Notes: a model not told the origin generated them from the letters alone. Counted from the first letter of the stretch, positions 9,335-20,428 are shown. The stretch: DNA of 64,000 nucleotides from Vibrio sp. 10N.261.45.E2 (GCF_002875705.1 NZ_MCZZ01000121.1:1025-65024); one strand, 5' to 3'. Numbers and translations: made by a program.

Positions 9335-11911
9335 ATGCAAGAACAATATAACCCGCAAGAGATTGAACAAAAGGTTCAACAACACTGGGATAACAGCGAG
9401 ACTTTCGTTGTAAGTGAAGACCCAAACAAAGAAAAATTCTACTGTCTTTCTATGTTCCCGTACCCAAGTGGCCGACTGCACATGGGTCACGTGCGTAACT
9501 ACACCATCGGTGATGTGGTATCTCGTTTCCAACGTCTACAAGGCAAAAACGTAATGCAGCCAATTGGTTGGGATGCATTCGGCCTACCTGCAGAAAACGC
9601 AGCTGTTAAGAACAACACAGCGCCTGCACCATGGACTTACGAAAACATTGAGTACATGAAGAACCAGCTTAAACTTCTAGGCTTTGGTTACGACTGGAAC
9701 CGTGAATTCGCAACGTGTACTCCAGAGTACTACCGTTGGGAGCAAGAGTTCTTCACTAAGCTTTACGAAAAAGGCCTGGTTTACAAGAAGACATCTTCTG
9801 TTAACTGGTGTCCAAACGACCAAACGGTACTTGCAAACGAGCAAGTAGAAGACGGCTGCTGTTGGCGTTGTGATACTCCAGTAGAGCAAAAGAAAATCCC
9901 ACAGTGGTTCATTAAGATCACTGAGTACGCTCAAGAGCTACTAGACGATCTAGATAACCTTGAAGGTTGGCCTGAAATGGTTAAGACCATGCAGCGCAAC
10001 TGGATCGGTCGCTCTGAAGGTGTTGAGCTATCTTTCGCTGTTAACGGTGAAGAAGCGCCGCTGGAAGTTTACACAACTCGTCCAGATACGCTGATGGGTG
10101 TGTCTTACGTTGGTATCGCTGCAGGTCACCCACTTGCAGAGAAAGCCGCTAAGAACAACCCTGAGCTTGCAGCATTCGTTGAAGAGTGTCGTAACACCAA
10201 GGTTGCTGAAGCAGAACTTGCAACGATGGAAAAGAAAGGTATGGATACTGGCCTAACAGCTATCCACCCTCTTAACGGTCGTGTTGTTCCTGTTTACGTA
10301 GCAAACTTCGTACTTATGGATTACGGCACAGGTGCGGTAATGGCGGTTCCAGCTCACGATCAACGTGACTACGAATTCGCAACTAAGTACGGCATCGACA
10401 TTATCCCAGTAATCAAACCTGAAGACGGTTCTGAGCTGGATGTTTCTGAAGCGGCTTACACAGAGAAAGGCGTACTGTTCGACTCTGGTGAATTTGATGG
10501 TCTTGCTTTCCAAGAAGCATTCGATGCAATTGCTGCGAAGCTTGAAGCTGAAGGCAAAGGTAAGAAGACAGTAAACTTCCGTCTACGTGACTGGGGTGTA
10601 TCTCGTCAGCGTTACTGGGGTGCTCCAATCCCAATGGTAACGACTGAAGATGGTGAAGTTCACCCAGTACCAGCAGACCAACTGCCAGTTATTCTTCCAG
10701 AAGACGTGGTAATGGATGGCGTAACTAGCCCAATCAAGGCAGACAAGTCTTGGGCAGAAACAACATTTAACGGCGAACCTGCTCTACGTGAAACAGACAC
10801 GTTTGATACGTTCATGGAGTCTTCTTGGTACTATGCTCGTTACTGTTCACCACAAGCTGACGACATCCTAGATCCAGAAAAAGCGAACTACTGGCTACCA
10901 GTAGATCAGTACATCGGTGGTATCGAGCACGCTTGTATGCACCTACTGTACTCTCGTTTCTTCCACAAATTGCTACGTGATGCTGGTTACGTAACGTCTG
11001 ACGAACCGTTCAAGCAACTTCTATGTCAAGGCATGGTTCTAGCTGACGCATTCTTCCACACGAATGAGAAAGGCACGAAAGAGTGGATTGCTCCAACTGA
11101 CGTGACTATCGATCGTGACGGTAAAGGCCGTATCGAAAAAGCTGTCGACAACCAAGGCCGCGAAGTTGAACACTCAGGCATGATCAAAATGTCTAAGTCA
11201 AAAAACAACGGTATCGACCCACAAGAGATGGTAGACAAGTACGGTGCTGACACAGTACGTCTATTCATGATGTTTGCATCACCTGCAGACATGACTCTTG
11301 AATGGCAAGAGTCTGGTGTTGAAGGCGCAAACCGTTTCCTTAAACGTGTTTGGAAACTGGTTCACGCTCACTCTTCTAAAGGTGCTGCTGAGTCTGTTGA
11401 TGCTTCTGTGCTATCTGGCGACCAAAAAGCACTTCGCCGTGACATCCACAAGACGATCGCGAAAGTAACGGACGATATCGGCCGTCGCCAAACGTTCAAC
11501 ACGGCAATCGCTGCAATCATGGAGCTGATGAACAAACTAGCTAAAGCACCTCAAGAATCTGTACAAGACCGTGCAATCCTTGATGAAGCGCTAAAAGCTG
11601 TGGTTCGCATGCTTTACCCAATGACTCCACACATCTCTTACGAAATGTGGATTGCTCTTGGCGAATCAGACGTTGACTCTGCAACATGGCCAACATTTGA
11701 CGAGAAAGCGCTGATTGAAGATGAGAAGACTATCGTTGTCATGATCAACGGCAAGCTACGTGCGAAACTAACCGTTGCTGCCGATGCAACAGAAGAGCAA
11801 GTTCGTGAGCTTGGTCTAAACGATGAGAATGCTAAGAAGTTCCTAGATGGCTTAACGATTCGTAAAGTTATCTTCGTACCTGGTAAGCTTCTAAACATCG
11901 TTGCTAACTAA
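9335..11911 (+). CDS. leuS: Leucyl-tRNA synthetase
   Basis: An 858-residue class Ia aminoacyl-tRNA synthetase that charges tRNA-Leu. The HIGH-type motif is HMGH at 49-52, the CP1 editing domain occupies about 220-415 (with the [15 protein letters not shown] signature), and KMSKS lies near 618. Length and domain order match E. coli LeuS. It heads the leuS-lptE-holA run but is separated from lptE by 166 bases with three inverted repeats. Confidence 0.98.
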   Translation: MQEQYNPQEIEQKVQQHWDNSETFVVSEDPNKEKFYCLSMFPYPSGRLHMGHVRNYTIGDVVSRFQRLQGKNVMQPIGWDAFGLPAENAAVKNNTAPAPWTYENIEYMKNQLKLLGFGYDWNREFATCTPEYYRWEQEFFTKLYEKGLVYKKTSSVNWCPNDQTVLANEQVEDGCCWRCDTPVEQKKIPQWFIKITEYAQELLDDLDNLEGWPEMVKTMQRNWIGRSEGVELSFAVNGEEAPLEVYTTRPDTLMGVSYVGIAAGHPLAEKAAKNNPELAAFVEECRNTKVAEAELATMEKKGMDTGLTAIHPLNGRVVPVYVANFVLMDYGTGAVMAVPAHDQRDYEFATKYGIDIIPVIKPEDGSELDVSEAAYTEKGVLFDSGEFDGLAFQEAFDAIAAKLEAEGKGKKTVNFRLRDWGVSRQRYWGAPIPMVTTEDGEVHPVPADQLPVILPEDVVMDGVTSPIKADKSWAETTFNGEPALRETDTFDTFMESSWYYARYCSPQADDILDPEKANYWLPVDQYIGGIEHACMHLLYSRFFHKLLRDAGYVTSDEPFKQLLCQGMVLADAFFHTNEKGTKEWIAPTDVTIDRDGKGRIEKAVDNQGREVEHSGMIKMSKSKNNGIDPQEMVDKYGADTVRLFMMFASPADMTLEWQESGVEGANRFLKRVWKLVHAHSSKGAAESVDASVLSGDQKALRRDIHKTIAKVTDDIGRRQTFNTAIAAIMELMNKLAKAPQESVQDRAILDEALKAVVRMLYPMTPHISYEMWIALGESDVDSATWPTFDEKALIEDEKTIVVMINGKLRAKLTVAADATEEQVRELGLNDENAKKFLDGLTIRKVIFVPGKLLNIVAN

Positions 11912-11920
11912 GCAGCTGCA

Positions 11921-12049
11921 GACTAAAACGAACTTTATTCGTTTTTAGCAGTCTCTAGACAGGGTAATTAAATTACCCTGTCTACTTATTTAAACGCTTT
12001 ACTTTCAGTGACTAAGCTCACACCAACAAAATAGAGCCTTTAAATAAGT
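11921..12049 (+). repeat. Three inverted repeats between leuS and lptE
   Basis: First, GACTAAAACGAA (11921-11932) pairs with the stretch 11938-11953 with one unpaired T and two extra bases. Second, a 13-bp near-perfect palindrome with arms 11957-11969 and 11971-11983 is centred on AGGGTAATT/AATTACCCT. Third, ACTTATTTAAA (11984-11994) is exactly complementary to TTTAAATAAGT (12039-12049) across 44 bases. The first could serve as the leuS terminator through its TTTTT; the others have no clear T-tail. Confidence 0.6.
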
Positions 12050-12077
12050 ATTCTACCTTCATGAGAGCCATCAAATA

Positions 12078-12731
12078 ATGCGCCTGATTTCACTATCTTC
12101 ATTGAAAGTTACTATTGTTGTTTTAGCCGTTAGCCTGTTAAGTGCCTGTGGTTTCCACCTACGTGGTGATTACTCCGTGCCAGAAGAACTCAACAAGATC
12201 TCCGTAACCAGTTATGACCAATACAGTACGTTTACACGTATGATGAAAGGTCAGCTGCGCATGAATGATGTAGAAATCGTGCCACCGGCTGAAAATACCC
12301 CTAACCTACACATTATTAGTGAGAGCGTTGGTGAGCGAACTCTGTCTCTATACCAAAACACTCGTGCAGCAGAAAAAGAGCTGACATTCCGCGCTTCATA
12401 TCGCGTAACTATCCCTAAAATTGGCTCCAAAACATTCTCTACTAGCGTAACCCGTAGTTACCTAGATAACCCACTGACAGCACTTGCGAAATCGGTTGAG
12501 CGCGACATGATCGAAGATGAAATGCGTAAACTGGCAACAAGTCAAATTCTTCGTCAAATGGCTCGTCTTAAAGCTAATATTGCCGCTGATAGTATGGATC
12601 TAGAGGCTATGGAACACGTTCAAGTGAAAGAACTCGAAAAGCAATACAACATCAAGAATGTTGAAGTTGAAGACGTAGAGATCGCGCCCGCTTCAGAAGA
12701 ACAATCAACACATAGCGAATCGGCTGAGTAA
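12078..12731 (+). CDS. lptE: LptE, LPS-assembly lipoprotein (RlpB)
   Basis: A 217-residue outer-membrane lipoprotein that plugs the LptD barrel and helps insert LPS. A signal peptide ends in the lipobox LLSAC with the acylated Cys near residue 25, followed by GFHLRG, the LptE hallmark. It is about 25 residues longer than E. coli LptE because of an acidic, Glu/Ser-rich C-terminal tail (about 175-217) of unknown role. It is followed 12 bases later by holA, as in enterics. Confidence 0.94.
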   Translation: MRLISLSSLKVTIVVLAVSLLSACGFHLRGDYSVPEELNKISVTSYDQYSTFTRMMKGQLRMNDVEIVPPAENTPNLHIISESVGERTLSLYQNTRAAEKELTFRASYRVTIPKIGSKTFSTSVTRSYLDNPLTALAKSVERDMIEDEMRKLATSQILRQMARLKANIAADSMDLEAMEHVQVKELEKQYNIKNVEVEDVEIAPASEEQSTHSESAE

Positions 12732-12743
12732 TAGGTTCATTTG

Positions 12744-13769
12744 ATGCGTATTTTTGCTGACCGCTTATCAGAGCAACTTGCTAAACAGTTGAGTAATGTT
12801 TACCTCATTTTTGGTAACGAGCCTCTACTGCTGCAAGAGAGCCGCGAAGCGATTCAAAAGGCTGCAAAACAACAAGGCTTTGAAGAACGTCACCGCTTTG
12901 CGATTGATAGCAGTCTTGACTGGAATCAAGTCTACGATTGCACTCAAGCGCTGAGCTTATTCTCTAGCCGTCAGGTCATCGAGCTTGAACTGCCAGAGTC
13001 AGGGGTCAATGCTGCAATAGCAAAAGAGTTACTGGCGATCTCAGAGCATATCCATAGTGATATCCTGTTGATATTGATAGGCACTAAGCTCACTAAAGCT
13101 CAAGAAAGCGCTAAGTGGTTTAAGGCACTTTCGAATCAGGGTCACTGGGTCAGTTGCCTAACGCCAGATATCAGTCGATTACCTCAGTTTGTCCAAGCGC
13201 GTTGCCGTCAAATCGGTTTAACGCCAGATCCTGAGGCGATTCAAATGTTGGCGCAGTGGCACGAGGGTAATCTATTTGCTCTCACTCAAAGCCTTGAAAA
13301 ACTGGCACTTCAGTACCCAGATGGAAAACTGACTTTGGTACGCTTAGAAGAGTCGCTGAGCCGCCATAACCACTTTACGCCATTCCACTGGAGTGATGCG
13401 TTATTAGCTGGCAAAGGAAACCGAGCACAAAGAATCCTACGTCAGCTAGAAGCCGAAGGTGTCGAGCCCGTCATTTTATTGCGTAGCATACAACGTGAGC
13501 TCGCTTTGCTGTTGCAAATGCAGCAACAAATGAAACAAATGCCGATTGGTCAGGTCTTCGACAAACACCGTATCTGGCAGTCTAAAAAACCACTTTATAA
13601 CGCCGCGCTAACAAGAGTTTCGATTTCTCAATTACACTCTTTGTTCGCGTTGCTCACTCAAGCTGAATTGATGACAAAAACTCAATATGAGCAGTCGCCT
13701 TGGCCACTAATTCATCAGTTAAGCGTAGAGTTTTGTATCCCTTCAGCTTCAATACCATTTCACGCATAA
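12744..13769 (+). CDS. holA: DNA polymerase III delta subunit
   Basis: A 341-residue clamp-loader delta subunit, which opens the beta clamp. The start NVYLIFGNEPLLLQES matches the family N terminus (E. coli HolA has a similar NAYLLLGNDPLLLQES-like segment), and the AAA+-like fold without a Walker motif is as expected. An in-frame TTG precedes the ATG by one codon; I choose the ATG at 12744, eight bases after AGG. Unlike the enteric order, nadD does not follow: the next gene, rsfS, begins 64 bases later. Confidence 0.95.
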   Translation: MRIFADRLSEQLAKQLSNVYLIFGNEPLLLQESREAIQKAAKQQGFEERHRFAIDSSLDWNQVYDCTQALSLFSSRQVIELELPESGVNAAIAKELLAISEHIHSDILLILIGTKLTKAQESAKWFKALSNQGHWVSCLTPDISRLPQFVQARCRQIGLTPDPEAIQMLAQWHEGNLFALTQSLEKLALQYPDGKLTLVRLEESLSRHNHFTPFHWSDALLAGKGNRAQRILRQLEAEGVEPVILLRSIQRELALLLQMQQQMKQMPIGQVFDKHRIWQSKKPLYNAALTRVSISQLHSLFALLTQAELMTKTQYEQSPWPLIHQLSVEFCIPSASIPFHA

Positions 13770-13833
13770 AAGCGTGGTATATTCTAGGGTCGACAGCCCC
13801 TAAAAAGCTAAATTCAGATTAAAGGAACACCCC

Positions 13834-14151
13834 GTGTTACGTGAAGAACTAAAAGATTTTCTTGCAGACAAAGCCGACGACATGAAAGCAGAATCGATTG
13901 TGACTATCGATGTAGAAGGCAAATCAAGCGTTACTGATTACATGATTGTTTGTACTGGTACCTCGAAGCGTCATGTTGCTTCGATTGCACAGCATGTTGC
14001 AGATGAAGTACGTAAAGCAGGCATGCAGCCACTAGGCATGGACGGTCAGCAAGAAGGTGAATGGGTTGTTCTAGATATGGGCACAAGCATGCTTCACGTT
14101 ATGCAAGAAGAACACCGTGAACTGTACCAACTAGAAAAACTTTGGGGCTAA
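13834..14151 (+). CDS. rsfS: RsfS, ribosomal silencing factor (YbeB/Iojap)
   Basis: A 105-residue RsfS/DUF143 protein that binds L14 and blocks subunit joining in starvation or stationary phase. The family core is visible as the TDYMIVCTGTSKRHVASIA and GEWVVLDMG stretches. The start is GTG at 13834 with AAAGGA ten bases upstream. It lies three bases before rlmH, and the pair is a conserved unit. Confidence 0.96.
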   Translation: MLREELKDFLADKADDMKAESIVTIDVEGKSSVTDYMIVCTGTSKRHVASIAQHVADEVRKAGMQPLGMDGQQEGEWVVLDMGTSMLHVMQEEHRELYQLEKLWG

Positions 14152-14154
14152 GCT

Positions 14155-14625
14155 TTGAAGATCCAGTTAATCGCAGTTGGTACAAAAATGCCAAAATGGG
14201 TTGAAGAAGGCTTTCAAGAATATAAGCGCCGCTTCCCTCATGATATGCCATTAGAACTCATTGAAATCACTGCGGGTAAACGCGGTAAAAATGCTGACAT
14301 TGCACGTATCCTTCAAAAAGAAGGCGAAGCAATGTTGGCTGCCGTTCCAAAAGGCAATCGCATTGTCACTCTTGATATCCCAGGTAAAAAGTGGGATACC
14401 CCGCAACTGGCAGAGCAATTGGAAAGCTGGAAGTTGGATGGACGCGATGTTTCTATCCTTATTGGCGGGCCTGAAGGATTAGCACCTGCATGTAAAGCGG
14501 CAGCAGACCAAAGTTGGTCTCTATCGGCACTTACTCTCCCTCACCCATTAGTACGCGTTATCATGGCTGAAAGCTTGTATCGAGCTTGGAGCATCACTGC
14601 TAACCACCCTTATCATCGAGAATAA
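14155..14625 (+). CDS. rlmH: RlmH, 23S rRNA pseudouridine-1915 N3-methyltransferase
   Basis: A 156-residue SPOUT methyltransferase of the YbeA family; it methylates pseudouridine 1915 of 23S rRNA on the 70S ribosome. The SAM-binding knot is visible as [10 protein letters not shown] near 102-111 and the C-terminal LYRAWSI segment is conserved. The start is TTG at 14155, needed to give the MKIQLIAVG family N terminus. Six bases separate it from mrdA. Confidence 0.97.
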   Translation: MKIQLIAVGTKMPKWVEEGFQEYKRRFPHDMPLELIEITAGKRGKNADIARILQKEGEAMLAAVPKGNRIVTLDIPGKKWDTPQLAEQLESWKLDGRDVSILIGGPEGLAPACKAAADQSWSLSALTLPHPLVRVIMAESLYRAWSITANHPYHRE

Positions 14626-14631
14626 GCGTTA

Positions 14632-16524
14632 ATGTTACGTAAACGTAGCCAAATCCGTGACTACAAAGCAGAAGCACGACTATTTAATAGTCGTGCTTTT
14701 GTTGCGTTTGCAGGGATCATAGTGATGATGTCGATGTTGGTTATGAATCTTTACAACATTCAAATCAACCAATATCAGGACTATAAAACCCGCTCTAACG
14801 ACAACCGTATCAAGGTCGTTCCAATCGCACCCAACCGTGGTTTGATTTACGATCGCAACGGTGTGCTTCTTGCCGAAAACCGCCCTGTTTTCAATCTAGA
14901 AATTACACCAGAAAAAATAAAAGATATGGATGACACGCTTGTCCGTCTACAAGAATTAATCGAGATTCCACCAGAACGCATCGAGCGTTTTAATCGTGAT
15001 CGCCGTAATTCAAGACGCTTCAAGTCAGTGCCGATTCTGAATCAACTTACCGAAGAACAGGTTGCAATCTTCTCTGTAAACCAACATAAATTCCCAGGCG
15101 TTGAAGTCACAGGTACGTTAAAACGTTTCTACCCTTATGGTGATGTGCTCACTCACGTTATTGGTTATGTATCGCGCATCAATGACCGTGATATGCAGCG
15201 CCTAGCAAGAGAAGAAAAAGACGCCAATTACCAAGCGACTCGTGACATCGGTAAACTTGGCATTGAGCGCTACTACGAAGACATGTTGCACGGTACTGCT
15301 GGCTATCAAGAAGTCGAAGTGAACAGCCGTGGACGAGTGATCCGTACCCTCAAGTTTGTGCCTTCGATTCCAGGTAAAGATATCGTGCTCAATTTGGATA
15401 TCAATCTACAGCTTTATGTCCATAAGCTACTTGATGACCGCCGTGGCTCAGCTATCGTTCTCGATCCGAAAGACAACGGTGTTTTAGCTATGGTATCTAG
15501 CCCAAGCTACGATCCAAATGCATTCGTACACGGCATTTCGTCTAAAGGTTACAACGCACTACTTCAAGATAAAGACCGACCTTTGGTTAACCGTGCAACG
15601 CTAGGTATTTATCCACCAGCATCCACGATCAAACCATTCATAGCCGTCGCAGCTCTGCAAGAAGGTGTGATTACACCAAACACAACACGTAATGACCCAG
15701 GCTACTGGAAAATACCAAATTCGAAAACGAAGCCGTTCCGCGACTGGTTACGTTGGGGGCACGGTGTCGTTGATATAGAAAAAGCCATCGAAGAGTCAGT
15801 GGATACCTTCTTCTACCAGATAGCCTTTGATCTAGGCATCGATCGCCTATCTAAGTGGATGATGTTGTTTGGCTTCGGTGATTACACCGGCATCGATATC
15901 TACGAAGAAAGTAAAGCGAACATGCCAACCCGTGAATGGAAGATGGCAAGACACCGTGTGCCTTGGTATCAAGGTGACACCATCCCTGTTGGTATTGGCC
16001 AAGGCTACTGGACTGCAACACCAATGCAGATTGCGAAAGCGACCTCTGTTTTGGTTAATGAAGGCGAAGTAACAGCCCCTCATCTGCTACGTGCGACGAT
16101 TGATAATGGTCAGCCATTTGATGAGCAAACAATCTCAGAAATCGAGACGTATCCGCCAGTGACTGGAGTTAAGCAGAAATACTGGGACATCGCGCAAGAA
16201 GGTATGAGATTGGTAAACCACGGTAAGAAAGGCACTGCAAGACGTTCATTCCAAAAGATGTCTTACCAAACCGCTGGTAAATCGGGGACAGCGCAGGTAT
16301 TCGGCTTAAAAGAAGATGAAGAGTACAACGCGGACGAAATCGCTGAGCACTTACGCGACCACGCCCTCTTTACTGGCTACGCGCCTTTTGAAGATCCAGA
16401 AGCTGTCGTGACTATCGTTCTAGAGAACGCAGGTGGCGGTTCTTCTAACGGCGGACCAGTAGTAAGAAGGATTTTAGACCACATTATCCTTGCAGAAGAT
16501 TATCAAAGTGAGCCAATTAAATAA
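14632..16524 (+). CDS. mrdA: Penicillin-binding protein 2 (MrdA), elongasome transpeptidase
   Basis: A 630-residue class B PBP for lateral-wall synthesis. One transmembrane helix (about 22-46) is followed by the pedestal domain and the transpeptidase domain. Active-site motifs are S-T-I-K in PPASTIKPF (about 328), SVD (about 385) and K-S-G-T in [10 protein letters not shown] (about 545). The stop codon overlaps the rodA start by one base (TAATG), indicating coupled translation of the PBP2-RodA synthase pair. Confidence 0.97.
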   Translation: MLRKRSQIRDYKAEARLFNSRAFVAFAGIIVMMSMLVMNLYNIQINQYQDYKTRSNDNRIKVVPIAPNRGLIYDRNGVLLAENRPVFNLEITPEKIKDMDDTLVRLQELIEIPPERIERFNRDRRNSRRFKSVPILNQLTEEQVAIFSVNQHKFPGVEVTGTLKRFYPYGDVLTHVIGYVSRINDRDMQRLAREEKDANYQATRDIGKLGIERYYEDMLHGTAGYQEVEVNSRGRVIRTLKFVPSIPGKDIVLNLDINLQLYVHKLLDDRRGSAIVLDPKDNGVLAMVSSPSYDPNAFVHGISSKGYNALLQDKDRPLVNRATLGIYPPASTIKPFIAVAALQEGVITPNTTRNDPGYWKIPNSKTKPFRDWLRWGHGVVDIEKAIEESVDTFFYQIAFDLGIDRLSKWMMLFGFGDYTGIDIYEESKANMPTREWKMARHRVPWYQGDTIPVGIGQGYWTATPMQIAKATSVLVNEGEVTAPHLLRATIDNGQPFDEQTISEIETYPPVTGVKQKYWDIAQEGMRLVNHGKKGTARRSFQKMSYQTAGKSGTAQVFGLKEDEEYNADEIAEHLRDHALFTGYAPFEDPEAVVTIVLENAGGGSSNGGPVVRRILDHIILAEDYQSEPIK

Positions 16525-17645
16525 TGAAACTTGATCCTTCAACTGGACGAAATAGAGCCCTATTCGAAAGGCTGCATATCGACCTGCCGCTATTGCTTGG
16601 CATTCTGGTTTTAATGGGCTTTGCCCTACTGATCATGTACAGCGCGAGCGGACAAAGCCTTGCGATGATGGATCGCCAGGCGATGCGTATGGCTCTGTCT
16701 TTAGGTGTGATGATTTTCTTAGCACAAATCTCACCTCGCACTTATGAGACCCTAGCACCACTGCTTTTTGCAGGTGGTGTTATCTTACTATTGGGCGTGT
16801 TGTTCTTTGGTGAAGCCTCTAAAGGTGCACAGCGTTGGCTGAATTTCGGCTTTGTTCGATTCCAACCCTCAGAGCTATTGAAACTTGCAGTGCCTTTGAT
16901 GCTAGCACGATTTATCGGTAAACGCTCACTTCCACCAACCTTTCAAACATTAGCAATCTCGCTAGTGATGGTGTTTGTACCGACAATTCTAATTGCGAAG
17001 CAACCCGACCTAGGCACATCTATCCTTATCGCCGCATCCGGGATCTTCGTGATATTCCTGGCAGGTATCAGTTGGAAAATCATTGCTAGTGCTGCAATCG
17101 CGTTAGGGGCATTTATCCCAATCTTATGGTTCTTCTTGATGCGCGAATATCAAAAAGTACGTGTAAGAACCCTTTTTGATCCTGAATCAGATCCATTAGG
17201 TGCGGGTTACCACATCATTCAAAGTAAGATTGCGATAGGTTCTGGTGGTATATCCGGAAAAGGCTGGTTGCAAGGTACTCAGTCCCAACTCGAGTTCATT
17301 CCAGAAAGACACACCGACTTCATTTTTGCGGTTATTGCCGAAGAATGGGGCATGATAGGTATATTGTTCTTACTTGCTATCTACCTATTCATTATTGGCC
17401 GTGGCTTAGTACTTGCGAGCCAAGCTCAAACGGCATTCGGTCGAATGATGGGCGGCAGTATTGTACTGAGCTTCTTCGTTTATATTTTTGTAAACATTGG
17501 CATGGTAAGTGGCATTCTGCCTGTGGTTGGAGTTCCTCTTCCTCTAGTCAGTTATGGCGGTACTTCAATGGTTACCCTTATGGCTGGTTTTGGTATTTTA
17601 ATGTCGATCCATACACACAGAAAAGCATTCTCAAAGGCGACCTAA
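16524..17645 (+). CDS. rodA: RodA, SEDS peptidoglycan glycosyltransferase
   Basis: A 373-residue integral membrane SEDS protein with about ten hydrophobic segments. It polymerises lipid II and works with PBP2 in the Rod complex. Conserved features include the KGAQRWL loop, FQPSELLK, and [19 protein letters not shown] containing the catalytic Asp. Translation is coupled to mrdA by a TAATG overlap, and rlpA starts three bases after its stop. Confidence 0.97.
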   Translation: MKLDPSTGRNRALFERLHIDLPLLLGILVLMGFALLIMYSASGQSLAMMDRQAMRMALSLGVMIFLAQISPRTYETLAPLLFAGGVILLLGVLFFGEASKGAQRWLNFGFVRFQPSELLKLAVPLMLARFIGKRSLPPTFQTLAISLVMVFVPTILIAKQPDLGTSILIAASGIFVIFLAGISWKIIASAAIALGAFIPILWFFLMREYQKVRVRTLFDPESDPLGAGYHIIQSKIAIGSGGISGKGWLQGTQSQLEFIPERHTDFIFAVIAEEWGMIGILFLLAIYLFIIGRGLVLASQAQTAFGRMMGGSIVLSFFVYIFVNIGMVSGILPVVGVPLPLVSYGGTSMVTLMAGFGILMSIHTHRKAFSKAT

Positions 17646-17648
17646 TCG

Positions 17649-18488
17649 ATGTCTATTACAACGTTTCAAAAAAAAGCATCCTTGGTTGACGAGCTGCCAA
17701 TCAAAAAAATAGTTTCTATCTTGGGGCTAGCGATTTTAATCAATGGTTGTTCTTCAAAACAGCCAGCAGGCCGCTACGATATTGATTCAGATATTGCACC
17801 AGACGCACCGATCTCAGTAGAGCATCTCGAGGATGCTCACCCTCAATATGAACCTTACAGTTTAGGTGGTAACACTGATTACACCCTGCGTGGTGAAGAC
17901 TACAAGATCATAAGAAAGACCGAAGGGTTTACTGAGAAAGGCAAAGCCTCTTGGTACGGTAAGAAATTTCATGGTCACTTGACATCAAATGGCGAGATCT
18001 ACGACATGTATTCAATGTCGGCAGCGCACAAAACATTGCCGATTCCAAGCTACGTAAAGGTAACGAATACCGACAATAACAAAACGACGATTGTTCGTAT
18101 CAATGACCGCGGCCCATTCCATGAAGGCCGAATCATTGACCTTAGTTATGCGGCAGCTTACAAGCTCGATGTGTTGAGAACCGGCACAGCAAATGTTGAG
18201 ATTGAAGTTATTACAGTAGCTATGCCAACAGACGCAAATAAAAAGGCCGCTTTACCGCAATTTATCATTCAAGTCGCGACATCTCCGCATGAAGATAGAA
18301 CCGAGAAGTTAGCCAAAGATCTTAGCGAAAAGCTAGAAGTAGCAACGTTCTTGCAGCCAAATGATGGCAACTATCGTCTGATGATTGGGCCATTTCATGA
18401 CTATGCTCTGACTCAAGAGAAATTAGAACAAGTTAAGCTAATGGGTTACCCGTCAGCTTATATAAAGAAACACACCCTAACTCGCTAA
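17649..18488 (+). CDS. rlpA: RlpA, septal ring rare lipoprotein A
   Basis: A 279-residue lipoprotein. An unusually long N-terminal leader (about 33 residues) ends in LINGC, where Cys would be acylated. The double-psi beta-barrel domain (about 97-185) contains ASWYGKKFHG, SAAHKTLP and VRINDRGPFHEGRIIDLS, and a SPOR domain (about 205-278) binds denuded glycan at the septum. In Pseudomonas RlpA is a lytic transglycosylase whose Asp and His in this domain are catalytic; equivalent residues are visible here, but activity is inferred. It lies between rodA and dacA. Confidence 0.93.
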   Translation: MSITTFQKKASLVDELPIKKIVSILGLAILINGCSSKQPAGRYDIDSDIAPDAPISVEHLEDAHPQYEPYSLGGNTDYTLRGEDYKIIRKTEGFTEKGKASWYGKKFHGHLTSNGEIYDMYSMSAAHKTLPIPSYVKVTNTDNNKTTIVRINDRGPFHEGRIIDLSYAAAYKLDVLRTGTANVEIEVITVAMPTDANKKAALPQFIIQVATSPHEDRTEKLAKDLSEKLEVATFLQPNDGNYRLMIGPFHDYALTQEKLEQVKLMGYPSAYIKKHTLTR

Positions 18489-18581
18489 TTAATCTAACAG
18501 TTACTTCTGGTAATCAGCGCTCTGGTGTGACAGAGTGATTCTGTTAATATATGAATAGTTCACCAAATAATTGCATTCAAA

Positions 18582-19763
18582 ATGATTAAATCTAATAAAC
18601 TTGTTAAATCGATTTTTGCTACTTCTGTTGCTCTTTCTGCAACAATAGCTACATCGTCATTCGCCGCTCCTATTGTTGTTCCTGATGCACCTCAAATCGC
18701 CGCTAAAGGTTTTGTTCTGATGGATTACCATTCAGGCAAAGTACTAGCAGAGAAAGAGATGAATACTCAACTTTCTCCAGCAAGTTTAACCAAGATGATG
18801 ACGAGCTACGTTATTGGCCAAGAGCTTGAGCGTGGCAACATCAACCTAAACGACGATGTAGTTATCAGTGAAAATGCTTGGGCTAAAAACTTCCCAGACT
18901 CATCTAAGATGTTCGTTGAAGTTGGTACTACGGTTAAAGTTGAAGAGCTGAACCGCGGCATCATCATTCAATCAGGTAACGACGCATGTGTTGCGATGGC
19001 TGAACACATCGCTGGCTCTGAAGATGCATTCGTTGACCTAATGAACGCTTGGGCAAGCTCTATCGGCATGAAAGACACGCACTTTGCTAACGTGCACGGT
19101 CTAGACAACCCGAACCTATACTCTACGCCTTACGATATGGCGTTACTTGGTCAAGCGCTGATTCGTGACGTGCCTGACGAGTACCGTATCTACTCACAGA
19201 AAAAATTCACTTACAACGGCATCACCCAATACAACCGTAACGGTCTGTTATGGGATAAGAGCATGAACGTTGACGGCATCAAAACGGGCCACACAAGCAA
19301 TGCGGGTTACAGCCTAGTAAGCTCAGCGACAGAAGGCAAAATGCGCCTAGTTGCTGTAGTTATGGGTACCAAAAATGCTAATGCTCGTAAGACAGAAAGC
19401 AAAAAGCTGCTTAGCTACGGCTTCCGCTTCTTTGAAACAGTAGCACCACACACAGCAGGTGAAACCTTCGTAGAAGAGAAGATCTGGATGGGCAGCAAAG
19501 ACACAGTTGCGCTCGGTGTCGACGAAGATACGTTTGTTACGCTACCACGTGGTCAAGCTAAGAACCTGAAGGCAAGCTTCGTTCTTGAGAAAGAGCTAGA
19601 AGCACCAATCAGCAAAGGCGATGTGGTTGGTAAACTATTCTACCAAGTAGATGGTGAAGACGTTGCTGAATACCCGCTACTAGCACTTGAAGATGTAGAC
19701 CAAGGTAGCCTATTCAGTCGCCTGTGGGACTACCTAGTACTGCTGTTCAAAGGCTTATTCTAA
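18582..19763 (+). CDS. dacA: D-alanyl-D-alanine carboxypeptidase (PBP5/DacA)
   Basis: A 393-residue periplasmic PBP that trims pentapeptide side chains. A signal peptide (1-28, ending SFA) is followed by the active-site motifs S68-L-T-K71, S131-G-N133 and K234-T-G236. The C terminus carries the PBP5 beta-rich domain and an amphipathic anchor helix (final about 18 residues). The order rodA-rlpA-dacA is conserved; a 93-base gap before it could hold its own promoter, with a TAATAT box near 18545. Confidence 0.96.
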   Translation: MIKSNKLVKSIFATSVALSATIATSSFAAPIVVPDAPQIAAKGFVLMDYHSGKVLAEKEMNTQLSPASLTKMMTSYVIGQELERGNINLNDDVVISENAWAKNFPDSSKMFVEVGTTVKVEELNRGIIIQSGNDACVAMAEHIAGSEDAFVDLMNAWASSIGMKDTHFANVHGLDNPNLYSTPYDMALLGQALIRDVPDEYRIYSQKKFTYNGITQYNRNGLLWDKSMNVDGIKTGHTSNAGYSLVSSATEGKMRLVAVVMGTKNANARKTESKKLLSYGFRFFETVAPHTAGETFVEEKIWMGSKDTVALGVDEDTFVTLPRGQAKNLKASFVLEKELEAPISKGDVVGKLFYQVDGEDVAEYPLLALEDVDQGSLFSRLWDYLVLLFKGLF

Positions 19764-19814
19764 GTAAGTAAATGGTTTGTTCTAAACAAAACCTAAACTT
19801 CTTATAAAGCTAAC

Positions 19815-19845
19815 TTAATGAGTAAGTTCATTATTTACTCATTAA
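19815..19845 (+). repeat. Perfect 11-bp inverted repeat after dacA
   Basis: TTAATGAGTAA (19815-19825) is exactly complementary to TTACTCATTAA (19835-19845) around a 9-base loop. No T-run follows; it precedes the stronger terminator at 19850. Confidence 0.6.
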
Positions 19846-19849
19846 CGAA

Positions 19850-19876
19850 ACAAAAGCCGCCACGTGCGGCTTTTGT
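19850..19876. terminator. Terminator after dacA
   Basis: ACAAAAGCCGC (19850-19860) pairs with GCGGCTTTTGT (19866-19876) around CACGT. A- and T-runs on both sides allow termination in either direction. Confidence 0.85.
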
Positions 19877-19998
19877 TGATCTTGAGTTCGATGATATTTA
19901 CACGTAATATTCCGCCTTATTACTCGTGTCTGTAGACCGAACACGCTTTTTATCGACATTTCGCCAATTTGCGAGAGTCTAGCCTTTTGGAGCTAATC

Positions 19999-20274
19999 AT
20001 GAACATCAATTCTGATGCAAAACTAAAAGACCTCTTAGAGTTCCCTTGTTCATTCACTTACAAAGTAATGGGCCACGCTAAGCCAGAACTGACTGAGCTA
20101 GTACTAGAAGTGATCCAGCGTCATGCTCCTGGTGACTACAGCCCAACACTAAAACCGAGTGCAAAGGGTAACTACCACTCTGTTTCTATCAATATTACTG
20201 CGACTTCAATTGAACAAGTAGAAACGCTTTACAAAGAACTTGGCGAGATCGAAATCGTTCGTATGGTTCTGTAA
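19999..20274 (+). CDS. ybeD: YbeD/DUF493 family protein
   Basis: A 91-residue alpha/beta (ferredoxin-like, ACT-like) protein, closely matching E. coli YbeD throughout, for example in [21 protein letters not shown] and KGNYHSVS. Its molecular role is not established; the constant position upstream of lipB-lipA suggests a link to lipoate metabolism. I place the start at ATG 19999, with GGAG at 19989-19992; an in-frame upstream extension to 19969 has no ribosome binding site and is not conserved. Confidence 0.92.
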   Translation: MNINSDAKLKDLLEFPCSFTYKVMGHAKPELTELVLEVIQRHAPGDYSPTLKPSAKGNYHSVSINITATSIEQVETLYKELGEIEIVRMVL

Positions 20275-20292
20275 TCACCGATTACACATGAA

Positions 20293-20317
20293 AAACAGCG
20301 GCTTATTGCCGCTGTTT
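20293..20317 (+). terminator. Terminator after ybeD
   Basis: AAACAGCGGC (20293-20302) pairs with GCCGCTGTTT (20308-20317) around TTATT, and TTGTTT follows. It isolates ybeD from lipB. Confidence 0.88.
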
Positions 20318-20428
20318 TTGTTTAAAGCCCTCGTTTGCCATCAAATTCATTCAACTTAATTTTCAATAAATACAAAGAAAGTTGAAAAACCTTGCAGTCC
20401 GTCTGTAGTTAGAATCCTGTTTCACGTT

